From: Epiperipatus broadwayi
Lineage: Eukaryota; Onychophora; Udeonychophora; Euonychophora; Peripatidae
Assembly (NCBI GenBank): GCA_028023455.1
Contig: JAQFVV010006305.1
Location: forward strand, 3,155,001-3,219,000
DNA length: 64,000 nucleotides
Reading direction: 5' to 3'
Part shown: positions 23,001 to 35,202 of the stretch, in pieces
How the letters are laid out: each line of letters starts with the position of its first letter
Numbering within the stretch: the stretch's first letter is position 1
Program-made: the position numbers and the translations under genes
The notes under the pieces: generated by a model
Databases searched by the model: none
Told to the model about the DNA's origin: nothing
What the model saw: only the letters and a program-made list of their open reading frames with translations

Positions 23001-25440
23001 CACGTGTTTACTAACTTTATCAAATGATTTTTTATTTACGTCTCGGTCTAAATTACCAAAACTGATATATTTTATAAAAAATTTGGAAAATAATTTAAAA
23101 TGTTGAACTAAATATAATTCTCATCATCCTATAGTTTATTTTAAAATATACTCTATTAAATTTGTCTATTAAATATAATTATACACTACATATAGTATTT
23201 ATTTAATTTATTAGTTTTAAAAATATTATATTCAAATTATTAATATACTTTTAACTATTTATAGCTGTATTATTTTATATGGCCAGCTTTTACAACCATA
23301 AGCAAGAATATATTTAAGCTTTATTTAACTGTTTTCTTTTAAAATAATTTATTACACTGTTATATACCAGGTATTTTCAGCTTAAAATTGTACTATAAAA
23401 CATAATTATCCTACTATTATTTATATATCATACAAATATAACTTAAAATTTAAAATTTTTTAGTAATTGACCTATCTACCTCATTATAACCTACAGACAA
23501 GGGCATAATATATATGTTGATATTTTTAACAAAAATGAAGTTGTTTATAGGGATTATTAAAAAAAAGTGTCTAGTTTTCAGAAGCTAACTCTATTTTTTG
23601 CATTATCTCTGGGACTTATATAACAAGGTTTCATACAACGCAACATTTTCTAGGATCCTATCTATCATGTTATAAGGCCGTTTTTGTACTGATAAAAAGA
23701 AAAAAAAACTTGAAAAATAACTCTACAGTGTGACAAGTATTTACACTTTCACAATGTATTAAAAGTATATAAAAACAATGCCCACTCAATGTGAAAGTAA
23801 TGTAGTGGAAATATGGACATGAACATTGAGATGTTTGATGCTTTTAGTTCACCTGATAAGCAAAGAATGCTTTCAAAATGCATGCAAAGTAAGATGTTGA
23901 TGGATGGTTGACAAAGCCAAGTTGATGAGGACTGCACTAATAAAAGCTCAAAAACTACAAAAATTATATTATGTATGTGTATATGTTACATCGCTATACA
24001 TTAAAACAAAATTTGTTCAGTGAATTATTATGTATAAAAGCAGTTAATTTCTCTTTTTTCAAAGTTCTCGTTAAATTACATTTTATATTGAATTAATAAA
24101 ATAATAAATGCATATTTATTATGTTTTGTTCTTTCAAGAATTTTTTTTCTTTGGTGTTTTGTTTTTCTGAAGGCATTTTTCTACGAATTAAAGTCCTTTA
24201 TTTACACAAAAGTAAATTATAATATTTTGCATATTAACTTACATTTCAAAGATTTATTAATAAAATATTTTTGAATTTTAAAAACTAAATTTTCTATTTC
24301 TATAAACTTTTGTTTCCATGATATTATTGATCTGAATATTTTATCGGTTAATTAAAAGATTATTTTTTAAAATCTGCATATTATTTTACTTTTTAAATTA
24401 AAATTACAAAACAATAAAGCAAATAAAAAAAACTCATCCAATTTTATATTTTCAGCTATTTTTTCTTTCTTTCAGAATATCAATAAAAAAAAAAAGCAGT
24501 AAAACAAACTTTGTTGCTCTGGTTATTCTTCAATTATTATTATAATTTTTAATTAAATTATTTTTAAAATTCAGTTTAATCCACCAATTTATTTTGAATA
24601 TAAATCCTAACTAGAGTGAAGTTAAATGAAATTCACACAAAATTAATGGCACATAATTTAAAAATTATTATCCAAAATCCAAGCATATTATTCTTAACAG
24701 TCTTATCTACTAGTCATAACATATCCTGGTGGTTGATTCGGACAAAATAAACCTTGATTTTTGTTTTCAAGTTATAAACAGAGTTCGATTTTTTTTCTAG
24801 CTACCTGACTATAGCCACTCTGTTTATCATTTAATAATGATAACAGTAGTAGGCATCTGAGTTGATCAGATGAGTGAATGATATGCCGATTGCAAAAAAA
24901 AAAAAAAAAAGAAGATTGTAACATGGTGTAGTCTTCATTACTTTTGGAAAAGATTCCACAAATGCTAGTTATCATTTTCTTTTTTTAGATGATTTAAAGT
25001 TTCATTTAAAAATAAGAAAAATATCATACAAAATTAAGATGTGATATGTTGGACTATTTCCATCATTTATGAGTGGCTGTCGAATGTATAGAAAATTTTA
25101 AACAAACCTTCAGACAAATACAAAATTAGTTTTATTTCTGAAACTATAAAACAAATCCCATTACTTTTTTATCATTTAAATTGTAAAAGTTTTATCAAGT
25201 TGGAGGAAAGAAGTTTTCTTTTGAAGAAAAAGTTGTTTTCAAAGTCCATTACTAGTTATCATAAAAGAAACTTGACAACTATTTGTATTTGCATATATCT
25301 AAAAATTACTCTCATGTTATAATTTTTTATATATACAGCCTCATACTAACATTAGATATTAAAAGCAGTATATTTTAGTCATGGAAATTACTTTCTCTTT
25401 CAATTTTACAAAAAAGTATTGAATAATAAATTTAGTATTT
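23001..25440. other. Intergenic, AT-rich
   Basis: No recognised gene. Small minus frames at 23749-23937 and 24772-24975 show no family motif. Confidence 0.45.
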
Positions 25441-25915
25441 TAATTATTAACACATTACATGATTATCTTTTCTTTATGTTTACTCATGCTGTTAATACAA
25501 TAGCAACCCCCCTCCCACTATAGTGGCATCCAAGGCAAGTTCCAGCAATCTATAGATGTCAGATGTCAATAATTTATAATCCCCATTCAACATCCACTTG
25601 TCCAAAATTCCCAAATCAGCCTCCATTCCATGACCTTTAGCAGCAATGATCCCTGAATCTGGGAGCAATGCTTTTGGATCTTTGAATCTAATACACACTT
25701 TCTCCTGCACCCATCTTTATTTTTTTCTTAACTATAAACTATCAATACAAAGTGAAAAATACAGTTTTTAATCCAAGCTAATTTGCCTGTATAGTCATAC
25801 AAATCTGATATCAGTTCAATATCTATAGATTTTGGTGGTCTCAGATGTTTAATAACCATAGTTACCTTTACTCTTTGGATGGAATTGATATTTAATTATT
25901 AAAACATTACATGAT
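25441..25915. repeat. Segment flanked by 23-bp direct repeats
   Basis: TAATTATTAACACATTACAT at 25441 recurs at 25893 with one mismatch over 23 bp (25441-25463 and 25893-25915). Between them lies about 430 bp of less AT-rich sequence. On the minus strand it holds a 72-codon frame (25492-25710) with a segment reading LLPDSGIIAAKGHGMEADLG. I do not recognise the protein. The arrangement could be a short insertion with long target duplications, a small element with short terminal repeats, or slippage. Confidence 0.4.
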
Positions 25916-27692
25916 CTCTATTCCTTAAAGACACTGCCATCTAGCATCTATTGTTTACTAGAGCTTGTACAGGATATCTCTATTATTGAGGGAAGGATTT
26001 GCTATTATTTTAAAATTAATATTTCTAAGAATTGTTTGCAACATGAAGTATTATTTTAAATTTGTCAATAAACTTTTTTTAATTGAAAAAACTCTTATTT
26101 TTTGTTTACATAACATTAAAGTATGTGAAAACAATATGCATTTGTTCAGTGTTTTTGCAATGTATGGACAATATGATGCAGAAGGCATCATACATCTACA
26201 AGCATTCAATCTATTGTTTCACGATGATGGCAATTTTCAAATTTGTACTGCTTCTACATTTTTGCATTCAAATATTTATTATTTAATAATTATCATATTA
26301 ACAAAATTTATTAATAAAATGCAGACATTAAAATTATTTTTCCATAATAATATTTTCAGCTATTTTTAATACAAAAAAATATGTAACATTTTTAGAAAGA
26401 TTATATATTGAAATTCATCATTTTTAAACATTTTCCTATATATTTTATCTGCTTCTTTTAATCCTGAAAATCAGAATCAACAATAGCAGCTGTTAAGTGA
26501 TTATGGCAAAGAGACAAAAAATACCCTAGAAAACAAATTTTGCAATATTATATAAACCAACCAAACAATATATCCACTTACAGAATAGACAATGCAGGAA
26601 TGTGTTTGTGATTTTAGCATATAAATAATAATATTTTTTTTTTACCAGATCCATCATTTCTCAAACTCATTTCCTCCAGGTCTTCATATAAATTTTTTCT
26701 ATATGAATAGTTTTATTATCATTTTTTTAAATTTAATAACATACAAATACGATTACTGAAATTATTTCAGTACATATAACAGTCTGGTAATTAAACTTTC
26801 ACAAATTTTACTTCTAAATAATAAACAAAATGTATATAGAATATAATCATACAATTTTCAGAGGCATTTTTGTTACTAATAATTTTTTTAATTTCTTTTA
26901 TATTTTACATAGGAACTTAAAAAGGGGCTCAATGTCAAAAAATATATAAATAAAATTTATTTACATTTTTAAAAAATAAAATATAATATCAGAACAAGAC
27001 CTAATCACTTTTTTCTTGGGTAATACTTTAATTAACTTAAATGAGCATGCAGTCTTTTTTAAATGAAATCAAATATTTGAGACAATGAAATGAGATAAAG
27101 AAAAATCAAGTCAAAATCTTAAATTAATTCCATGTATTCTAAGATTTATACACTGAATTAAAGTAGATTTCAGTAAAAATTCTAATTATTTTATTTGTAA
27201 AATTAAATAAAATTAAAATAAAATTGTTACTTTTTTAAATAAGAATGTTACAAAAATAATGAACTGTAATTTCATTATAATTAATATTAATCACCATTTT
27301 TTAAGCATATGTATTATAATAATAAAGTTTATAAAAATACAAATTTTTAATAGTAGGTGTAAAATGTTTAATATAGTTTATACAATATATTTCTTACCTA
27401 TAACTTTTAATATATGCTAGGTAATACTGTTTTCCTGTATCTATTTTTTTATAGTTCTTATCCCCTATATTTATAATTTCTTTAAACTAAATCATTTCTA
27501 AAGTTAGAACTGCAAACTTGCCTGAATTATTATTAATGTAATTCATTACTTAATCTCAATAACTTTATTCAGTTATTTAAAATTCTTTAATTGCAGTCAT
27601 GCCTATATGTTTCTGTCTTTAATTATTTCATTTTTGTTACTTTTATATATGTTATGATATGCCAACATTTCAAGGCAGTGAATAATTATTTT
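25916..27692. other. Intergenic, AT-rich
   Basis: Contains a 134-codon plus frame at 25965-26369, rich in Phe, Leu, Ile and Asn as expected of chance in AT-rich DNA; no motif recognised. Nothing else seen. Confidence 0.4.
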
Positions 27693-27860
27693 AATAAACT
27701 TTTTGGGAGAGATCATTATAAGATCTCCAGCATAATATTTAGCAATGCTTCTTAGCATAAATACATCATTGTTTCATAATAAACTTTTTGGGAGAGATCA
27801 TTATAAGATCTCCAATAGTAATATTTAGCAATGTTTCTTAGCATAAATACATTGCTGCTT
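27693..27860 (+). repeat. Tandem duplication, 85 bp unit
   Basis: The unit starting AATAAACTTTTTGGGAGAGA at 27693 repeats from 27778 with few differences. Each unit includes an inverted pair GGGAGA/TCTCC around ATCATTATAAGAT. The low divergence suggests a fairly recent event. Confidence 0.9.
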
Positions 27861-28083
27861 CGAAATCCTATTCTAATAGATAATAACCGATTGATATGCA
27901 CTCGTTAAAATCGTTATTTTATTCATATTAATTGCATTATGTTTAGTAAGGTTTGCTTAGTGAATTATCAGCTTATAAGTTAATTATTAGTTAGAAGTGA
28001 AACGATAGCTAAGGGTGATATTAAAAGTATATTTTAAATGTTGTTAAGATCCTTAAATGTACTTTCTCCTCCTTAACTTAATC

Positions 28084-28086
<3 letters not shown>

Positions 28087-28118
<32 letters not shown>
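28087..28118. repeat. (TA)n(TG)n microsatellite
   Basis: A short compound TA then TG dinucleotide repeat. Confidence 0.9.
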
Positions 28119-28289
28119 AATACAGATTCAATATATTAACTGGATTAATAATTTAGTTAATCCTTTACTTAGCATGTTTGCTATATTCTATCTAAGAATT
28201 GGATTAAATTAGTTTTAGCAGATAGAAACTATCTGTTTAGGTGCATTAGATAATTAAGTTTTATATATGCATATTTGTATGTTTGTATT

Positions 28290-29640
28290 AATCTATGTGT
28301 TGCAAGGATGTTCTTACTAAGCACCATTGGTGTATCAACATCTTGCTATGTCTGGATGGGCTAGCAGTGGAGCTGCTCCCATTTACTTCCACTCATGTTT
28401 AGAGCACCAAGCATGTTACTTAAGGCCAGAACCCTCGAGTAGCCGATCTGAGTTCCTGAACTATAATGTTCTCATTTAATTGTAGCAAACTGTTCAATTT
28501 TAGGACATTGAGTATTTGATACTGAAGTCTATGAATAATTACTCATTCACACCATGATCTTAATTTTATTATTTTATTAGCACCATAGTCTTCAGATGCA
28601 AAACCTAAGAGTAACCAGTTCTTTTGCTCCTCACAATAATGTTTTAGCATTAGTCTGAACCAGAAATATAGTTTACCATGAAGAATCTATATTTTGAACT
28701 TAAATAAGTGCTCCTTGGTAATATTTAGATCATCAGCTTAATGCTATATATGTAATAATCATCCTGGCTAATGTTTAACTCATAACATTGGCAAACCAAA
28801 GAATAAGTTGGCATATCAAAATGCAAAAGGTATGATAACTGCAGATAGCTATATAAATTTCAATTACCTTATTAAAGATGAGACCATTGTATCAATATTT
28901 ATCTCATCATTACTGTAACACCTGTGTGCATAATTATACATACAATACTAAATAATTACTGTTCTTTGCTTTATTTAGTCAATTATTTATTTTAATAAAT
29001 TTATTTAAAATTATAATTATTTCATGTTATTTCTCACCATCCAATGCCAAATCATCGAAATTATTATCATTAATATGTATAAAATGCCTTCTTTAGTTAA
29101 GTCATAGTGTGTTGAGTAATTTTTAATTATAAATAAATTATTAATTAATTGTCCCTGAGTCTCATGTTTCTCCCTCTGCTCAGTCAGCTCACAGAAGAAA
29201 TTGAGGCCAAGCGTAACCTCATAAATGTCATTCATAGGGTATTACATCATGGAGTGCTGGTAAATGAGTTGAAGTTTGGCCAGATTTGAGGTCTCACCAT
29301 CTCATCTAGATCAGCTTTGGTGTGTTTTGCCTTGATTCTGGATTTTGTTGCATGAATGTGCAAATATGATGGTTACAATATTAGCTGTCAAATTTTGAGA
29401 TTAATGATAAAAGATCTAATGACTCTTAGGAGCAAGATTTTGTCATTTTAAACTTTTTCCAGCTATGGAGAAAAAACATTTGTATGATTTTGTCAATGTA
29501 CACCACCTGTTGTGTTTACTGTTATAACCTTATAGTGAACAACATCCATTCTGCTCTTTAGGTCTGACAATTGTCCGACTTTATCTCTCAGTATTAAGAG
29601 ATGAATGGTAGCATTGTATACTAATTTGAATGACTGAAGA
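28290..29640. other. Less AT-rich, unidentified; internal repeat
   Basis: Two related stretches, near 28403-28480 and 28580-28660, share an AGCACCA ... AGAGTAACC/CGAGTAGCC ... CAATAATGTT pattern about 180 bp apart, suggesting an old internal duplication. A minus frame at 29017-29235 (with CELTEQREKHETQ) has no recognised family. Probably a relic of an unidentified element. Confidence 0.35.
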
Positions 29641-29713
29641 TAAGAAAAATAATAAAAAAATGGAATAAAAGAGAAAGAAAAGATAGTAAAGTAAAAAATA
29701 TTTAATAATTTAA

Positions 29714-29716
<3 letters not shown>

Positions 29717-29758
<42 letters not shown>

Positions 29759-29779
29759 AATATTATATATATATATATA
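29717..29779. repeat. (TA)n microsatellite, interrupted
   Basis: Two TA tracts (about 29717-29755 and 29764-29779) separated by TTTAAATAT. Confidence 0.9.
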
Positions 29780-30067
29780 ATTTTAAATTTATGCATATGT
29801 ATACAGTTTAAAGCATTAATACCCTTTAAATCCAACCTGAACTACCAATCTCAGATATCAATACAATTGCTAATTTCTGAAAATAAACTTTGTTAGCATG
29901 CTAAAACTAAAGCTTTAGTCCTGGGCTCTTGTGGCTTCTTTCACTTTTTTGAAACAGGAAATTACCATAATGACTGAAGTAATTCTAATCTAGTTATTTA
30001 CTAAATAGAAATTGCATTAAAACTTAAATTTTTAACATCTTTTTTCATTTTTCTTAAATGTCAACAT

Positions 30068-30165
30068 CACTATTGTATTCTTCTAAGTCATCTGGTATAT
30101 CTTTAACATTTAGACATTTTTTCTGTGTAGCTTGGTGAACAATTTTTTTTATTTCTTCATCTATT
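30068..30165 (-). mobile_element. RTE fragment, copy 4 (short)
   Basis: The TTCTAAGTCATCTGGTATAT and CATTTAGACATTTT segments match copy 1 at about 2434-2478, the region encoding the DDWKN-type RT fingers segment on the minus strand. Only about 100 bp align before similarity fades. A diverged piece of the same LINE family, unable to encode anything. Confidence 0.6.
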
Positions 30166-31204
30166 TTTGTGTTACCAATTTAAAATTACTGACTTCACTT
30201 TCAAAATATTCAAATATTTGATATTAATATAATTTTATTATTATTCATAAACATAAAATAATTAATCATAAACTTAATGATTAAATCTATCATATACTTA
30301 ATTTTTTAGATGTACTGTAATAGTGGATGATATAGCGAAGCAGATCATTTGGATGACACTGTTTTAGCAAACTGAATTGTAATTTGCATTGTTCTAATGT
30401 TTTTTGCTGATTCTTTATGAAAATAAAAGGCAAGTTTATAAGATCATGATCTAAATATATATTTGTATGGTTCATGACTATTCTCTTCTTTAAGATCATT
30501 AAAAAAATGTATTCATTCTTCCTATTTCTTTTTTAATGTTTACAGATCTTTCTATATAATTTTGATTTTTAGGGAATGGTACTGGAAAAAGATTACTATC
30601 AAATGCATACATTCGTAATTTGAAAAACTCATCAACTGCAAGTAAAACAAAAATACCTAAATAAGAATTCAGTTATGAATTGAAATATACTGTAACAATA
30701 TGGATAATATAGGGGTAAATTTTGAGAAAGCAATCATCATCATCTCCACTGAATAGTCATCAATGCATAGAAAGGGAATATGAGATAATCAGCATAGAAT
30801 AAATAAGTAATTATAATAATAATTTACAAATACAACACTACCACTAACATTAAATGTGAATAATCAAAAGTCATCTCTCATGACTGTATCTAAAAGAGGT
30901 TCAATGTCAAAATATAGGCTAATTATCTAACCATTGCCAAACTTAGAGTATAATATAAAATAATTATGTGTATGCACAAACTTAAGTGATAAAGTATATA
31001 TATATCATAATACAAATGCTAGGAACTGTGAATAAATTTTAAAAATAATCTTGACCTTTGTGCCATTCAGAAAACGAATTGGATATCCAAACACACACAC
31101 ACACATTTATAACTTACAGTTATATAAACTAAATGTTGTTTCTCATGACTAACTTGGGATGCTAGGGACTATGATTGTGAACAAAAAAAAATACAAACAT
31201 ATAA
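30166..31204. other. Intergenic, AT-rich
   Basis: A 69-codon minus frame (30290-30499) contains a KNQQKTLEQCKLQFSLLKQC segment, but I recognise no family. An (ATC)n run is at about 30734. Otherwise nothing seen. Confidence 0.4.
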
Positions 31205-32355
31205 TACACCTTTACCCCACTTAGCGATGGCAATTGGTCCTCCAAAACTCATCATTAAGCAAGAATATCATTGACAGAATATGTATTTATAATGGGGGTC
31301 TATGGGAAAAAAATTGGTTGGTTCCTAAAGCTAAAAAATTACACTAACTTGGGAATAAACAAACATATTAAAAAATTATTTATTGAATGCATTGTATAAA
31401 AATATGTAAAACCAAAACCCTTAATGTAATATGCTTGTGTAAACTATGCTGTATTATGCAGATATTCACTTGAAATATGTACATACTGTACTATATATGT
31501 ACAGTATATATGAATTTGTAAATAGAAAAAAAACTTAGCTTAATTTTTTGAGTTATCAGTTGCACATTCTAAGAGCTATTGCTGACTTCTAAATCTTTTT
31601 CTGATCTTGGTTTTTTTGGAGGAGATGCATCATATGTTGATGGCTGAGAATCCCTGGAGAAAAAGTTTAGAATGGATAGTTGACATGTTTCTTGAATTTT
31701 TTTTTCATACAACATGTTATAAGGTCTCATTATTTGACTGAAGGCACTTATTTAAAATTTTGTATTGCAGTACATATTACTGTATACTGTATTTATGTTT
31801 ATTACTTATTTAAAATTATTAAAATTAAAAAACAATGTTTAATTAGAAATTATTTAATTGAAAATAAAGACTTATTACTGTACACGTAAATCAGTCAACT
31901 TTAGAAAAAAAATTCAAGTTATTTTAAAAGAAAAAAAACCCCAATTGTACTAATTTTCTAAAAACATATGCTAGGTTTATTTTTCTTTTATTTTATATTT
32001 GCTATAAGTCGATTGTTGGAATCTTAATAAATACAGTATTTTTAGTAATCTAATAGTGCCCCCCTCCTGTTTGTGTAGAAAGAAACTCATTAATATTTAT
32101 TTTAAATACACAATGTTTTTCTTTTTAAACTTTTCTAAAAATGTTTTTCTTTTGATTTGAAAAAACTTGAGTGTAAACAACATGTTTATTAACAAAGTTA
32201 GAAAATCAATAACTATTTTTACATAATTATCCAGGTGTTCTAAAAATAATATATCCTAAATAAAAAACATACCCACGCAGTTTAATATTCATATTTAGTG
32301 TTTTCCTGAAAGTTTGTGATATTTATATATTGGAGTATTTCATCATCTAATATAT

Positions 32356-32454
32356 GTGTTGAATGTCTTTAGAAAAATTAAACTTTATTTAAATAATCCA
32401 AGTACTATACATTATATTTAAATAAAGTTTAATTTTTCTAAAGACATTCAACAC
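32356..32454. repeat. Perfect 40-bp-arm palindrome
   Basis: The arm at 32356-32395 (starting GTGTTGAATGTCTTTAGAAA) is the exact reverse complement of 32415-32454. A 19-nt spacer separates them. It lies inside the TA-flanked element and could extrude a cruciform or form a strong RNA hairpin. Confidence 0.95.
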
Positions 32455-32478
32455 TTATATATGTATACAGTATTATAA

Positions 32479-32785
32479 ACAAATTAAAAATCCTTCTTCT
32501 TCTTTTCAAAAACTTTATTTTCTTATCTCAATACTGAACACATATATATACTGTATATACAGTATTTATATAATACAAAACTCCATCTGTTTATCTTCAT
32601 ACACTCATTTTCAAGGATATCTCTCACCCACTGCTATATCCTATTACTCTTTCTTTTACATTATTTAATTACAAATCAACATTGAAACATTTGAGTTTTG
32701 TATTATATAAATATATATACTGTATATGTTCAGTATTGAGATAAGATAATGAAGTTTTTGAAAAGAAAAAGGATTTTTAATTTGT
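32479..32785. repeat. Large imperfect palindrome, about 95-105 bp arms
   Basis: The arms 32479-32583 and 32693-32785 are inverted copies (shared pieces include ACAAATTAAAAATCC, TTTTCAAAAACTT, TTATCTCAATACTGAACA and ATTTATATAATACAAAACTC). The spacer is about 109 bp. Differences are short TA-rich indels and single changes. It sits immediately next to the perfect palindrome in the same element. Confidence 0.9.
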
Positions 32786-33199
32786 TGATATTATTGTAGA
32801 ACATATATACATATTTTTAAAAAAAGTGGATGAACATTTGCTGTGTTATTTATTATATATGATGTATACAGTATTATAGATTCAATAATTATAGATATTT
32901 TAAGTGTTTTATGAATAAAATATTGTATGTGTATACAATTACAGCAAAGTCATTACCTGTATACATATTACAATAATATACATTTGCTTTTGGGTAAAAT
33001 AAATTTAATATAGCTATCTCTGACGTCATCAGTGACGCAAAATTCAAGATGGCTGCCAAAAATTTGTTTTTTATTTTTCCCGATCGTTATAGCGAATAAT
33101 CGATTGTACATCGAAATAGTGGGTACAAATTGATGATGATCACTATTGCAAAATATGGCTAAGTAGACAATCGCTAAGCAGGGTAAAGGTGTACTTTAA

Positions 33200-34430
33200 A
33201 TCTATTTTAGTATTAAGTAACTTCACTGAAATAACTTAAAACAATGATTGATAAATTTATTAATTAGAAATAATAATAATAAAAATGAAATTTAAGGTCT
33301 GATAAGTATTCTTTTATATAAATACATCATTCTGATTTTGATCTATTAAATAATGGAAAATGTATTATAACACTATAAGTTAAGTTTACATGACACACAC
33401 ATATATAAGAATATAGACGTGTCTATATAATAATATAAAATATTTCAATAATTATTTAGTTAAGGAAAATTATCTTGGCATAATAATAGTTAAGTGCATG
33501 GATATAGTAGACACATGTGCTCACACTACAATAAAAAAATATTTCATTGTCAATAATATATTATAAATCATTAAACAACAATCACATATCAATATGCATA
33601 CACATATGTGTGTATTCTAAATAAAATATCTTTAGCCAGTAATTCTATTTATTTTACTCTACAAATAATATTTTAACACTCTTTATTTGTAAACAAATAT
33701 TTTTGTCTTCTTTAAAATCAATAACATTATTCTGTCTCTTTGAAAGTCCTTAGATAATTATTATGATTATTTTATAGCCGTCTTAATTATAAATATTCTT
33801 TAAGTAAGAAATATTACTTATATTTTTAAAAATCTAGCGGGAAAATTATTTTAAAACTCGGCCTTATTTTCCACTTGTTAATTTCTTGGTTCAATACTTT
33901 ATTTCAATTGAAAAGTTATTTTATTTTTAACTGATTACTTTAAAATTATTTAAGTACCATTATTGTGAAAATTTTTCCTTTCGTTTTAAAAAAAAAATCA
34001 GCTCAAGTAAAATAACTTACATGGAATAGATTTTTTCCTGTTCTTTAGAAATATATTTCATGATATATATGCATCTTTCCTTTGGGTACCACTTACCTAA
34101 TACAAAGCAGCACATATATAATTTATGGCATTGGATCTTATGGCCATGTCTGGGATAAGCAAACATGAGATAAGTGTTGACGATCCTCAACTCCATTTAG
34201 TTTCTATAACATGCTGCATTCAGCAGGTAAGTGGTCCCTCTCATGTATTGGGCTATGGATTCACAAAAAAGGCTTCTCTACTTCTATGAAAGTTCAAATT
34301 CGGCCAATATGGAAACTGGCGATTCTTTGGAGTTGGCTTTCTATGCACATTACTACAGCATTTTCTGTAGTCTAATAATTTACTAACTTACTAATAATCT
34401 TTAATATGAGCCCACTATTTATATAGTCTG
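33200..34430. other. Intergenic, AT-rich
   Basis: No gene seen. 34090-34350 is less AT-rich and may be an old element fragment; I cannot assign it. Confidence 0.4.
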
Positions 34431-34431
34431 T

Positions 34432-34730
34432 AGTGGAATTGTGAATTTGAAAATGAGGTTTTTTCTTTTAAATCTTAATAAAAACTAATCTTTATCTAAA
34501 AATTTTTCTCAACTCTTTAAACAAAAACAGATCATAGAATTAATTGTAATCAAATTACATTGTTAAAAACAATAGTGGAATTGTGGAATTTGAAAACAAG
34601 AGAACCAAACAAGTTTTTCTTTAAATCTTGATAAAAACCAATCTTTATCTAAAAAAATAGAATTTTCTCAACTCTTTAAACAAAAACAGACTATAGAATT
34701 AATTGTAATCAAAGTATATTGTTAAAAACA
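34432..34730 (+). repeat. Tandem duplication, about 142 bp unit
   Basis: AGTGGAATTGTGAATTTGAA at 34432 and its repeat at 34574 begin two units with shared TCTCAACTCTTTAAACAAAA and AGAATTAATTGTAATCAAA segments. The second unit has small insertions. Confidence 0.9.
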
Positions 34731-34790
34731 ATTTTTCCAAAATATTTATCAAAACTAATTAGCTTTAATTTTTAAAAAAGTTTCTTACAA

Positions 34791-34990
34791 AAATAGATTG
34801 GCTATCTTAATATAAGCTGAGCATTGATTGTATATATATATGTGGAGATGATAATCTGGATCCATTGATGAGTGCTAGTTTATTGGTGATTATTTATTTT
34901 TTCATCATGTGTGATCAAGTGTGTCAGCAGTATGAAATAGCATGAATAGTTAAGGGTCGTGTGAACATCTCAGTTCAAACTTCCTATATA
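34791..34990 (+). repeat. Hammerhead-like repeat (copy c)
   Basis: Starts with GATTGGCTATCTTAATATAA, has a short internal (TA)n (34831-34840), then GGATCCA followed by TTGATGAG (34865-34872) and TGCTAG. The GAAA side of the core is deleted. It ends with a GTTCAAAC (B-box-like) tail near 34973. Clearly the same family as the copies at 39.4 and 58.4 kb but catalytically incomplete. Confidence 0.65.
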
Positions 34991-35202
34991 TTACATATTG
35001 AAGTGCAAATATGAAAAAAACATGTACTGTAGAAAAAAATTCATATAATAAAAATAGATAACAAAAATTTTATAATAAAAATAAGCTTGTTTTAGTTTTT
35101 TTTCTTTCTTTTACCAAATATTAAACCCTTTTTTTATGTTTGGTGTTAATAATTTATAATAATTTTAAATATCAAAATTATTATTTAACCATTAAACTTT
35201 TA

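Larger units (their letters stand above)
31207..33191. mobile_element. TA-flanked terminal-inverted-repeat element
   Basis: The ends are inverted copies: CACCTTTACCCCACTTAGCG at 31207 and the complement of CACCTTTACCCTGCTTAGCG ending at 33191, with 21 of 24 positions agreeing (31207-31230, 33168-33191). Each end is flanked by TA (31205-31206 and 33192-33193), the target duplication expected of Tc1/mariner/pogo-type transposition. Length is about 1985 bp. I found no transposase motif inside. Most of the middle is two nested palindromes, so it looks non-autonomous. A Tigger-type transposase relic lies at 17.2 kb, but no terminal sequence links the two. Confidence 0.75.

Noticed and set aside
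24860-24890. CAGATGAGTGAATGATATGC as another hammerhead core
   Set aside because: No GAAA partner, no stem II and no flanking repeat similarity.
25965-26369. 134-codon plus-strand frame
   Set aside because: Longest frame in its area, but composition is Phe/Leu/Ile/Asn as expected by chance in AT-rich DNA; no motif or signal context.
17210-33191. Idea that the Tigger-type transposase relic mobilised the TIR element at 31.2 kb
   Set aside because: The TIR sequence was not found around the transposase relic, so the link is unsupported.
34090-34350. Possible host exon in a less AT-rich patch
   Set aside because: Both strands are broken in every frame and no splice-site framed exon could be supported.
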